DNA of 64,000 nt, from assembly GCA_963662155.1 (NCBI GenBank), contig OY759268.1, positions 3,021,501 through 3,085,500 on the forward strand, read 5' to 3'. The position numbers and the translations under genes are program-made. This stretch comes from Lamellibrachia columna. Taxonomy: Eukaryota; Annelida; Polychaeta; Sabellida; Siboglinidae. Shown here piece after piece: positions 1 through 10,247 of the stretch (positions within the stretch are counted from its first letter, which is position 1; the number at the start of each line of letters is the position of its first letter). Below the pieces are notes generated by a model. It was not told the origin of the DNA. It did no database searches and saw nothing but the letters and a program-made list of their open reading frames with translations.

Positions 1-246
1 TCCCCCCGACGTCTCCCTTCCATCTACCCTTTACCCTCCATCCACCCTTTACCCTCCGTCCACCCTTTACCCTCCATCCACCCTTTACCCTCCATCTACC
101 CTTTACCCTCCGTCTACCCTTTACCCTCCGTCCACCCTTTACTCTCCGTCCACCCTTTACCCTCCGTCTACCCTTTACCCTCTGTCCATCCTTTACCCTC
201 TGTCCATCCTTTACCCTCCATCCACCCTTTACCCTCCGTCCACCCT
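1..246. repeat. 18-bp minisatellite
   Basis: Tandem copies of an 18-bp C-rich unit (core CCCTTTACCCTCC followed by RTCYA) run from the window edge to about 246, with variants at two positions. The array probably continues outside the window. The open frame that follows (249-527) has no recognisable domain and begins at the array edge, so I do not call it a gene. Confidence 0.9.
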
Positions 247-703
247 CAGTGCTCCGTCTTTCCTTTCTCCACCATCTGTCCTCTCTCTGCTGTCATACCT
301 CCTTCCCAACCAAGCGTCGTGCCTCCCTTGCACCTACTTTCTGCCCCTTTCTATCACCGTCCCTCTCCAACATTCCTCCCTACCTCAATCTGCACTCCCC
401 TTTCCCCAGCAAATATGACGCGGCATCGAGCCAACTTAAGGCTCTGTCAGATGAAGCTCGCATAAACTTAAGAAGATGCTGGCGTTGTAGCAATATTAAT
501 GTTATCAACAATTATGTCCCATGTTAATAATCCATAGTTAGCTTTTCTACTCACTAGATGTAAGTACTGTCATCAATAGGATGATGGCAATACAATATTG
601 TGGTGACAAAGTCGATTATACACACATATTTCTATTTACGGCACTTTTGTTGTTGTTTGCTATGTCAATATTATTATTTTATTCAAAATAACTTCTCATT
701 CCG

Positions 704-955
704 GGTCCGGCGTCCTTGTCCGGCGTTCTTGTCCGGCGTCCTTGTCCGGCGGCGGGGTCCGGGTTTCACACCTTCACGGTCGAGGGCCGTCTCCACGGTG
801 ACAGCCATTCACAGACCCATCGTGACGACATCATTTTGACGGTATTCACTGGCGGCGGGGTCCGGGTTTCACACCTTCACGGTCGAGGGCCGTCTCCACG
901 GTGACAGCCATTCACAGACCCATCGTGACGACATCATTTTGACGGTATTCACTGA
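704..955. repeat. 13-bp repeats and a 103-bp tandem duplication
   Basis: Short GTCCTTGTCCGGC-type repeats (about 704-750) lead into two nearly identical 103-bp copies (about 749-850 and 851-952), each holding the GGGTCCGGGTTTCACACC motif. Small frames here are repeat artefacts. Confidence 0.85.
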
Positions 956-959
956 GAGT

Positions 960-3300
960 ACACATGCGCTGGTGTATATCACATTAATTGAAGTTGGCGG
1001 AAAATACCACCAGTGTGTACAGCGGTTAAGTTGAAATGTGTACAACTTGATCGGCAGCCTGTACAGTAATTAACTGATTATTTTGTCTGCAACATTTCAT
1101 ACGAATTGCTGTTGATGTATATTTTAAAATCGTGTCGTCCCAAACACACCTTTGATAGTTCAGGACCAACGCGTGTTCGCCTTAGAGTGACGCGGTAAAG
1201 GTGAGGCCTCAATATGACCCACTCTACAAATTGGCCTGAAAAAATTACACTAACTATGCAAATTTCAAAAAAATCCCACCGAGCTGCCGTGTCTCACCTT
1301 AACATGATAAAACCTTTTAGATGGCAGATTTTCTACAGATGACATAGCATAAAGGAGCAAGTGACAATGGATTAGTGTTTTATTGTGAGAAAAGGGAGTA
1401 AGTGTGTGACCAATAGCATCATGTGTTATTGCGACAGCCATGCAATCAGTCTGCAGCTCTCATACTCAGTAAGGTCATTCCTTGTTAAATCAACCAATTT
1501 TCAGGAAATGGAGCAAGTGACACAAAGTCAACAAATAACCATGTCACAAAAAAGTACTAATAATTTTTATAAATACACTTAGTAAAATAGTCCAAAGAAT
1601 GGTGTACAATTACTGTTCCGTAATATGCACAAGAGAGCAAACCAAAATATGTTTTGTCCAATATTTAAAAAAACATCGTCACTTGCTCACTTTTGTCATT
1701 TCATGGAAATATATTGAAACATGCAAGGTCACGGATTTAAACACCAAACGCACACCAAAACACACATTACAGCCCTCTACAGAACGGGTGACCTTATAAG
1801 AGGGGACTACTGGCACAGTAAAGTAAATGCAAACTGCCATTTTTCAAACAGCCAGGCTGCTGCACATAAAATGCCACATGTCAAATTGCTATAAAAAAAA
1901 TATGTCTGGACAACAATCTTACCTTTTGTCTCATTGAAGGAACAGGATACAAATCAAATCATCCAGAAGTCTTCTTTATCATGTATTTCCTACTAGTTTT
2001 ATAAGCAGCATGGCTTCTACTACCACCCTGGTAATAGATTATCCAGATGTGGAAACTAACTGGTGACCCCTCACATAACCCTCATTAGCAGACCCCTAAT
2101 GATACCACTGGGGCACGGAGAGTGTGGTCTCACTGCATGTGTGTCACAAGTGTTATGTCATAGGAGACTGACCTATATCTTAATCCCACATCAGGCATAC
2201 ATTTACAGAGCACACCCACTGACAGTATTTTAAAATCAAAGTGTGCTGAACAAAGATTACACTTATGCTGAATAATCATGTGTTCTTGATTACTGTAAAT
2301 TATGCCTGGATCAGATATTTTACATCGTATCCTAGCTCTAGTAGTTTATTAGCACCTGTCCATCAGAAATAATTAATGCAATATAACCAGCATATATTTT
2401 ACTCCAAGAGTCAATAGCGAAAACTTATGTTGGAAATTTCACTCATATCGTGATCTGATAATATATCAAATATATTTAAGTAAAATGATAATCAGCAATA
2501 TTACATTTAAATATTATTTTGTAGCAGACTTGTTAACAAATGCAAATGCTTTTGAATGCACAGTTTGGATGGTATGCAGTAGCCATGCACATTTATATGT
2601 AGTCGTTACATTTTCAGTGCAATTTTGATTGCATACCACAAACATTTACTTTAAAATTGTTCTATTCGTGCAATAGCTAACAAATTTAATGCAGACTCAA
2701 CAGAGGGCATGCATTTGATTGCAACCCCCAAACATTTTATATTTCAAATGCCCAAATTCATTAATAAATTCATAATTAATTAAATTAACATTCACATTGT
2801 ATGAATTATAAATACAGTTGCAAAACATGCTCTTTGTCAGACTTTGAAAAAGTGCCCTGTACTTTTAGAATCATTGTCTGACCTGTAAATCCACTTTCTA
2901 AGTAAGACTATGGTATATATAGTTGTATTACATTGAATGATGCTTATATTAGAACATGTAGCTTTGCTAATATAATTATGATGCATATATAAAGCACTAC
3001 AGGTAATTATTCAGATTAATTGTTTTTGTCACTTTGTGCCATTCTGTATGTCCTATATGTATCCCACAAAATGTATGTATGTTATGTAATTCGCTTCGAT
3101 ACACCTGAAAAGTTTTCCCACATATATTTTGCCAATGTATTCGAGAAATTTTAGACATGTATATATTTTTTGCAGACAACAGATTTTACATCACATGCAG
3201 TTTTCGTTGACGCTGGAACTCCTACTGTAAGTATCAATTACCACAATGACATCTCACAACTTATTATTACAGGTGTATTTTGAAACTGTCCAATAAACCT
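960..3300. other. AT-rich non-coding stretch
   Basis: I see no coding region with recognisable domains, no RNA gene and no clear mobile-element structure here. Short frames (1385-1582, 1599-1799, 2997-3179) have low-complexity translations and no splice context. Confidence 0.5.
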
Positions 3301-3377
3301 TTGAGATGTTAATGCATACCTCGTGTCATTGAAATATTGACTACATTTTGCCAATAGTGAAAACATTTTATTGTAGT

Positions 3378-5015
3378 ATCATCTATGTGCCAGACAGAGT
3401 TAGGGCCAGCAACAGCATATGTGCGACGCTGAATGGTCATTGCAGCTCTGAGAGCAATGCCTCCTTCGTCCACACGCATCATGCTATCTCGCACCCGCCA
3501 CCTCTGCACATTGATGTCCTGCGAGAATAGTCTTGCTTTTACTGCATTTGGACCAATTCGCTGATTCTCACCAATGCAGTTCTTCACAGTTCGGTCTAGC
3601 TCATCATCAGACATGCGAGTGAATCCTCCCCTGAGGCTCAAGCCAAATGTTCTGAAATTTATTTACAACTTTTTTTATATCGACATCATAATTATGTAGT
3701 ACACAAGTCACAGAACCACACAATTATAAGTTGAATGAAGGACTAAGTAAGAAGCATGACACATTGTTCAAATGCCACCTATTATTTTAGACATAATACA
3801 ATGACCGGTGCATAAAATCAGTGAGTTCTTAAAGGTTTCACACTGCATTTCCAATAACAAAACATTTATTGAATGGTCATGCAGAATTTTAAAGTGAAAT
3901 TACTAATTTTGTTAAGACCAGCTATTTCTTTAAAAAAAAAAATAAGGATATACCCATGCATTTTGTTTTTCTCAAAGGCGTATATATTATTATTATCCAG
4001 TGTGACATGAACTGATATATGTGCTTTATGTCAGTATCAAATTGGCACAGGATAGCTTTTTATACAAATATAAGTCAGAAATACCATATGCAGTAGGGAG
4101 TAGGTTTTGGCAGTAGTTATTTTGAAACAGATTCACTGCTAGATAATAATGTAATTTCAAATACTAAACGAAATGACTCTGAATATGACATTAAGTTAAC
4201 GTGATAGTGGCTTAAACAACTACCCCAAATACAGATGATTCTTGGAAATACATATCGGAAACAAATTAAGGATATAGTGAAACTAATATTAGTTACCTTA
4301 ACCTCCGTTTAACAGTCCTTAAAGAGACGCAAAGCAGCTGACTCATGCGTGGTGCAGTAAACCCACATTGGACCAAGAAACTAAGCTGTTGATTAGTGAT
4401 GGCAAATCTTGGGGCACCTCGCGTTGATCTTGGTGCCTCCGTCCGTTCAGAATGGTAACCGCGCCGCACTGCAACATACAAGCATAACAGCAGATTACCA
4501 TGCAACCACTTGAAATAATGAGTGTGATGATACGGTTGATATGGAAGTGAGCTTACATAGCAATTACTTCCGGAACGATACACTGCTTCACGATACGATA
4601 CGTATAGCTGTACAGAGTTCACGATACGATACATATCGCGATACAGACTGAACTGACTAGAATGATACAACAACAGTAAAACACGTTTATTTACCACCTG
4701 GACAAGGTAACACCCGTGTATCGTTCCGGCTCTAATGGCAAAGTAGTTTCTTTAGATGATTTAGCAATTTTGTGCTGTTTCAATTCACGAAACAATATGC
4801 ATAGCATTTAAGTCTGTGACACCATGCAATGCACATTGAGTAGTTTGTGTACGATATTAAAATTAACTTAATTTGCTGTCTTACCTTGGTCTTCACCATT
4901 TCCTTTCTTAAACTCTTCTTTAATTGGCCTCAGCAACTCCAGTAATTGCTGGGCAGCATTCTCTTGTAGCAATGTTCCATTTGCCCTCCTTGTATGCCTT
5001 TCTAGTGCTTCCAAT
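3378..5015 (-). pseudogene. Integrase-core (rve-type) gene fragment, three exons
   Basis: On the minus strand three exons join in frame. Exon a is 5015-4885 (acceptor AAAG, donor CAAG|GTAA) and encodes a helical segment with LEALERHTRRAN and LLQENAAQQLLELL. Exon b, 4468-4297, encodes GAPRFAITNQQLSFLV and an HTH-like stretch SQLLCVSLRTVKRRLR. Exon c starts at 3651 with TFGLSLRGGFTRMSDDELD and runs to GPNSVWHIDD at about 3378-3407. This is the order found in animal integrase-core genes of transposon origin: helical N-terminus, HTH, then a catalytic core opening at WHID. Downstream of the first catalytic Asp the reading is degenerate and stops at 3309. I cannot find the second Asp or the Glu, so the gene is truncated. 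Phases (1, 2) agree across both junctions, which supports the model. It is probably a decayed domesticated or mobile integrase. Confidence 0.7.
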
Positions 5016-5235
5016 CTTTAAGAGAACAACTCACATTTAGGAATATATATGAATAGATTCTACATTGCATTAGTAATTACATTATGACATTTATATTGCC
5101 TTATTATTAGCATTTTCATTTATCTACATAACTGACAAGACCTTGACCAAAAAACAACATTGTAGCTGTGGTGTAAAAGTAGTCACCGAGACCATTAATT
5201 GTCTGATTTTGTGCATCTGACGTTTGCATTTTTGA

Positions 5236-5517
5236 GTGATCGCATTTAAAACAAATGGTCTAAGTTACAGTGTTATACGGCCAATTGGTTCCCCAAAACG
5301 AAACGGTATGCGGAAACTTGATAAAAGGATTAATGAAGCCATTGATACCTACCGGGTTATGCATGCTGCTCGAGTTGAAGCCGGGAGGTGGTCGGTTGTG
5401 GCAAGGCGGAGGCAGTCATCGACTGTACGTTTAAATCTTGTCAGGAATAACGCCGAATTAGAATTTCTCTCTATGCGCTCTTGTGCTCCTTGGATGCGGC
5501 GAGGGGGCATTTCTTAA
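5236..5517 (+). other. Unrecognised 93-aa open frame
   Basis: An open frame with a basic, arginine-rich translation (KLDKRINEAIDTYRVMHAA). No family recognised and no splice sites stand out. It abuts the 5.5-kb repeat element and may be part of a mobile element. Confidence 0.2.
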
Positions 5518-6090
5518 TGTACGTTGAACGGGATGTGGCCAGCGTATAGCTATGTTCGTACGTACGTATATTCCTATTACTGTAAATTACCGCCGTTTGT
5601 TGTTCATGATACGTAACTAAGACTAACTTGCATTGGTTCACCATCTGATGCGTAGCTAAACGAGTTGTCATTGGTTGATATATCAACGCGTTACTATTTA
5701 ATTCAAAGCGTAACTATCTTCGCGTTGTCATTGGTTGATATATCAACGCGTTACTATTTAATTCAACGCGTAACTATCTTCGCGTTTTCATTGGTTGGTA
5801 TATCAACGCGTTACTATTTAATTCAACGCGTAACTATCTTCGCGTTTTCATTGGTTGGTATATCAACGCGTTACTATTTAATTCAACGCGTAACTATCTT
5901 CGCGTTTTTATTGGTTGATATATCAACGCGTAACTATCTTCGCGTTGTCATTGGTTGATATATCAACGCGTTACTATTTAATTCAACGCGTAACTATCTT
6001 CGCGTTTTTATTGGTTGATATATCAACGCGTAACTATCTTCGCGTTGTCATTGGTTGATATATCAACGCGTTAATATTATTTTGACAGCC
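5514..6090 (+). repeat. Repeat element with about 60-bp tandem subunits
   Basis: A unique lead-in (5514-5670) is followed by tandem units of about 60 bp containing the palindromic core TTGATATATCAA and TTCAACGCGTAACTATCTTC. The lead-in and units match, in reverse complement, 42870-43230 of this window, and in direct orientation part of 43555-43760. This is therefore a dispersed family, not a local satellite only. The open frame across it (5665-5958) is a repeat artefact. Confidence 0.85.
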
Positions 6091-8300
6091 GAAGTCAAAG
6101 AAACTATTACAATGGTTGCCAAAACAGGTAATAAAGAGTGACGTTGTCTAGTGATACTCTTTCGAGCAGTTTGCGAGGACAGACCATAGACATAAATAGA
6201 ACACCCTTTAGTAAAACAAGACCGCTAAGCCCTTATCAGTTGACACATGATAAAGTGATGCCGGCATGGACCAGTGACATTCATGCTGCTGCACAGCAAG
6301 AACCCACTGGAGGCCCAGTGTTTATACTGTACAGCACCCAGTCTTCATCATATATCTATAGGTATACAGTACTAATAAGAGATTATTACTACATAGCTAT
6401 ATATACCTAATACCTTATTACGTGCACGATCTATCCATGCACCTTGTATATCAAATATCATAACATATTAACTATAACAGTAGCACCAATATACATGATC
6501 GAAAGTGAGCTTTCTGAAATGCTCTATACATGTATTAGGTAATGACTGCAAATTGTCAAAAGCTCATTAAGCCCTATTGGACATTCTTCTCTAAGGTCCC
6601 AAAAATATTCTTTTCCCATCTTCCAACACATTCCCCAGCTGCTCCATCACAGCCATTTCCACCTGCAGATCAAGATCTTTCTCGAATGTTATCTGGTCAA
6701 CTTGCAAAGTCATGTAAAGAAATGTGCTCTCTCATTTAAGCTGTCAATTGTTTTAGTAGGCAACCTTTCACATGGTTTGTCAAACAAATGCATAGAATGA
6801 ATGTGAATGTTGCAATGTGTACATAATTAGTTACGTGATAGTGGTTCATACAACGAAGAAAAGGCAAACGACGATCAAAAAGGGGAGAACCTTATTAAAT
6901 GCTTAATAAAGAAAAAATCTTATTAATGAGCTGACATCTAGTGGAGTTTTAAAAATGAGTTACAAATATGCATCCACACACGCACACATTATTTATAAAA
7001 CTGAATCCTACCCATATAACATTTTATGTTGCACCCAATCAATGACTACTGGGAAACACTTAATGTACGCTCCCCCAAGAAAAACAAACGTATCTGTAAT
7101 ATATTGATATTTCAGAACATTTTCGAAACTGTTACATTCATTCACATATACACTAACACAGCACAAACATTTGTGACATAAATTACCTGAAAATAACAAG
7201 ATGTTAGATCCTGTCTTCTGTCGATTCGTACAGTTGTAAGACACACAGGAAATAACCATATTCGTTGTCCCACAGCTGTCTGTAGCAAGCCTCTAAAATG
7301 TTTGTCTTGGAAAGTTTAACACTAATGTACGATGCTCATTCCAGTATGAACAACCCAACTTCCAACACTTATAACACAACTGCTAGGAACACCCTCACCC
7401 AAATTAGTAATCAGTCTGGTGGCCATGCCCCATTAAGAACAAATGACATTGACAAATCTTCAAGTTAATTGGTTCCTGGTGTCATCGTCACTGGCTACTA
7501 GCCTGAGAAGTTTATACTTCTCTGGTAGCCACCTCATCTTCATTGCTTTTGTTTGCCTTATATTGAACATGATGATGGTGAGGAGGAAATACATTAACTT
7601 ACTTACTCACTTACTTACTTACTTACATATGTTAGACAACTATTTGTAACATGCTATATTCACACTATAAACAGTACTACCCTATGTGTCATGCAGTGGA
7701 TGCAACTGTTTCTGCCGTGCAATGAAATGCCGGCCAGTGGTCCACGACTGCTTCACTGCAGTGAGCTGGCTTGTCGCTCTTGTTTATAGGGGGGTGATTA
7801 ATGATGTAACTCTATGGGACAGACAGACATGACATTGTCACGTTCCAAGAATGTATTGTGGTTACTTGACGCTACGTGTCGCCACAATACTATTGTGTTG
7901 TAGTTTAACCAACTACCCACAGTTCACGTTAGTTGCTAGTCAGGTTCTTTTCACAAATTTCTCTCATATTTCCTGTGAATTATGGGAACTGTAGGCGTGG
8001 GTATTATTGTGCGTAACCCTATTTCGCACACAAAACAACGCCTTTGAATAACTTGGACGGATGCAAACCCTAAAAAAGGGGTGCCCAGTTTTTCATCGAG
8101 ATTCACTCCTGCGGCAATAATCGTTGTTTCAGTTGATAACTGGAATGACACAAAGTCGTCACGACGCAGTCTGGAAAATATATCGTGATAACACCGAAGT
8201 GTTGACTTCCGGCTACTTGGACTTGGTGCAGCGACTTGAATTTGGTGTAGATCATTTACAGAAATACGTGGAATATCAAATAGAATAAGTATTACTATTG
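6091..8300. other. No recognisable gene
   Basis: AT-rich DNA with several short frames (6138-6410, 6542-6739, 7008-7259, 7951-8316) that show no domain I recognise. A short (ACTT)n run lies at 7598-7625. Confidence 0.4.
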
Positions 8301-8937
8301 CATATATATTATACACAAACGTATTGTAGACATATATTAGGAAACAGGTTTTGTTAATTATTAGTCAGAGGGAGTATTTTAGAGTAAGTTAGTTTCGGAT
8401 TCTGTCAGGGAATTCAGCGAGCGTTAATAGGGGTGTTTACAATTCGAAAATTTAGATAACATAGTGAATAGTCAGTAACAGTGAATATTGGTTAGAATAA
8501 GTATTAGTATTATACATATATTGTTCACCAACTTCTTGTAGACATATATTAAGAAACCGTTGTTGTTAACAGAGGTAGTATTTTTTTTCGCCGGATTCAA
8601 ACTCAACGAGTGATAAAAGGGAGTTTGTTTACAGGTCATTCAACCCGTGCATCGAGCCATCGTTTACATTAGCTAATATATATATAAGATAAAGTGATTT
8701 ATTTACTTAAATTACATACATAAGGTAATATCTGACATAGTGGTAGTCAACGTTTTCGGTAAAAAGGAATTAACAGCAGGATTTTAGCGTAAATTAGTAC
8801 ACACTGAGTTCGTTGTTTTGTTACACAGTGTTCTCCGTATTCGCTAGGTGGCAGGATTTTTAGCCTAAAGTGTTCTTTTGATCACAAAAACAGCCTTATT
8901 CAAGGCTAACGTAGCAAACTAATTAAAACTAAATTGT
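8300..8937 (+). promoter_or_regulatory. LINE 5' leader with two diverged 209-bp repeats
   Basis: The motif TTGTAGACATATATTA, with its AAGAAACC/AGGAAACA continuation, occurs at about 8322 and again at about 8535. The surrounding sequence also aligns, so the leader looks like two diverged direct repeats. Tandem promoter units upstream of ORF1 are common in LINEs. A promoter role here is inference. Confidence 0.45.
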
Positions 8938-10245
8938 ATGATGGCGCCGTGCAAACGGCAGTTAAAGGCCACAAGGCACTTAATTTGTGGCAGTTGTAGT
9001 AACTGGGTAGATTTCGTCAAGTCTGGGTGCGAGAAGTCCTGGGCTGAGGTCCAGGCAGATAGTTTTAGTTTTGAGTGTAGGGGATGCGCAAGGATGAAGG
9101 AACTAGAGGTGGAGTTGGAAGAGCTGAGGCTGCTCGTTGTGGCAATGGTGGGAAGGGAACAGGGGAGTTGTGCCGGTAGTTCCGGTGAGGGAACAGTAGA
9201 CGATAAAGTGGGGAAAGACACAAGAGATGCTAGGGAGAGCTCACCTCAGCCTGGGAGGAAGCTGAGAGGAGGGAAGGTGACAGGTCATAGGGAGACAGGA
9301 CGTAAGGAGACGGGAAGGAAAGGAACGGGAGGGAAGACAACCGGGGTGAAGGAGAGGGGAGTAGGGGAGACAGGAGGGAAGGAGAAGGGAGTGGGGGAGA
9401 CGGGAGGGAAGACAACCGGGGTGAAGGAGAGGGGAGTAGCGGAGAAGGGAGTGGGGGAGACGGGAGGGAAGACAACCGGAGTGAAGGAGAGGGGAGTAGC
9501 GGAGACAGGAGGGAAGGAGAAGGGAGTGGGGGAGACGGGAGGGAAAACAACCGGAGTGAAGGAGAGGGGAGTAGGGGAGACAGGAGGGAAGGATAAGGGA
9601 GTGGGGGAGACGGAAGGGAAGGGGTCAGGACAGAATGTGATGGAGGGGATCGAAAGGAAGAGTTATTCTGCAGCAGTGATAGAGGGGGTGAGGAAGAGAG
9701 CGAGGGTGTTTGTGGGGGATTCGATAGTTAGGAAGACCGACAGAGTCTTAAACAAGGGAGATGATGTGGTGGTCTGCTTGCCTGGAGCCAAAATAGAGGC
9801 GATAACTGAGAGGGTAAAAAACATCGTAGGCTCGGGTAAGGGTGGATCTGTTTTAGTACATGTAGGGACAAATAACGTAGAGAGGGAGGGTACAACTGCC
9901 ATAGTTAGGAAATATAGGCAGTTGGTCAGAACACTAAAACAGACGCGGGTTGAGCAGGTAATACTGTCAGGGATTTTACCTGTAATGGGCAGGAGGGGTC
10001 ATAAATATCGAAATTGTCGGGGGATGGCAATTAACATGTTAGTCCAGAGGCTGTGTAGGGAAGAGGAAGTTGGATTTGTGGATTTATGGGGAAGTTTTGT
10101 TGGGAGGGCTGATATGTACATGAAGGATGGGCTTCATTTAAGTGGAAAGGGGGCGGCAGTATTCGCGGACAAACTTTCAGCAGCAGTAGATAGCGACTTG
10201 GGTACAATGACAAATATTTTTGGAAGTAAACATTCTTTAAACTAG
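8938..10245 (+). CDS. LINE ORF1 protein: zinc-finger-like, coiled coil, SGNH esterase domain
   Basis: 435 aa from ATG-ATG. Residues about 15-60 hold paired cysteines (CGSCSNW and CRGC) resembling a small PHD-like zinc-binding module, followed by a leucine/glutamate-rich helix (MKELEVELEELRLL). Residues about 100-235 are a Gly/Lys/Glu repeat region with units such as GVKERGVGETGGK. From about 255 to 420 there is an SGNH-hydrolase fold with FVGDSIV (nucleophile Ser), VGTNNVE (block III Asn) and DGLHLSGKG (block V Asp and His). These catalytic positions are intact. CR1-group ORF1 proteins carry this esterase and are thought to bind RNA and assist retrotransposition. The frame ends in TAG at 10243, immediately after a -1 slippery heptamer. 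Confidence 0.88.
   Translation: MMAPCKRQLKATRHLICGSCSNWVDFVKSGCEKSWAEVQADSFSFECRGCARMKELEVELEELRLLVVAMVGREQGSCAGSSGEGTVDDKVGKDTRDARESSPQPGRKLRGGKVTGHRETGRKETGRKGTGGKTTGVKERGVGETGGKEKGVGETGGKTTGVKERGVAEKGVGETGGKTTGVKERGVAETGGKEKGVGETGGKTTGVKERGVGETGGKDKGVGETEGKGSGQNVMEGIERKSYSAAVIEGVRKRARVFVGDSIVRKTDRVLNKGDDVVVCLPGAKIEAITERVKNIVGSGKGGSVLVHVGTNNVEREGTTAIVRKYRQLVRTLKQTRVEQVILSGILPVMGRRGHKYRNCRGMAINMLVQRLCREEEVGFVDLWGSFVGRADMYMKDGLHLSGKGAAVFADKLSAAVDSDLGTMTNIFGSKHSLN
9334..9620 (+). repeat. In-frame tandem repeats inside LINE ORF1
   Basis: Imperfect repeats of 39-60 bp encode variants of TTGVKERGVGETGGKEKGVGE. All unit lengths keep the frame. Long minus-strand frames here (9230-9550) are shadows of the purine-rich repeat. 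Confidence 0.8.
10236..10242 (+). promoter_or_regulatory. Putative -1 ribosomal frameshift heptamer T TTA AAC
   Basis: In the ORF1 frame the final codons read TTA AAC TAG with a T before them, which gives the canonical X XXY YYZ heptamer. ORF2 is open in the -1 frame from 10230 and has no ATG before its endonuclease domain, so slippage here would yield an ORF1-ORF2 fusion. A possible downstream stem pairs 10269-10275 with 10287-10294 (one bulge, by eye). Reinitiation at the TAG is the alternative. Confidence 0.6.
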
Positions 10246-10247
10246 AA

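Noticed and set aside
1..246. Telomeric repeat
   Set aside because: The CCCTTTACCC core resembles a telomere motif, but the 18-bp unit with CCRTCY is not a known telomere repeat and the array is short.
9230..9550. Proline/serine-rich minus-strand frame opposite LINE ORF1
   Set aside because: A shadow of the purine-rich in-frame repeats of ORF1.
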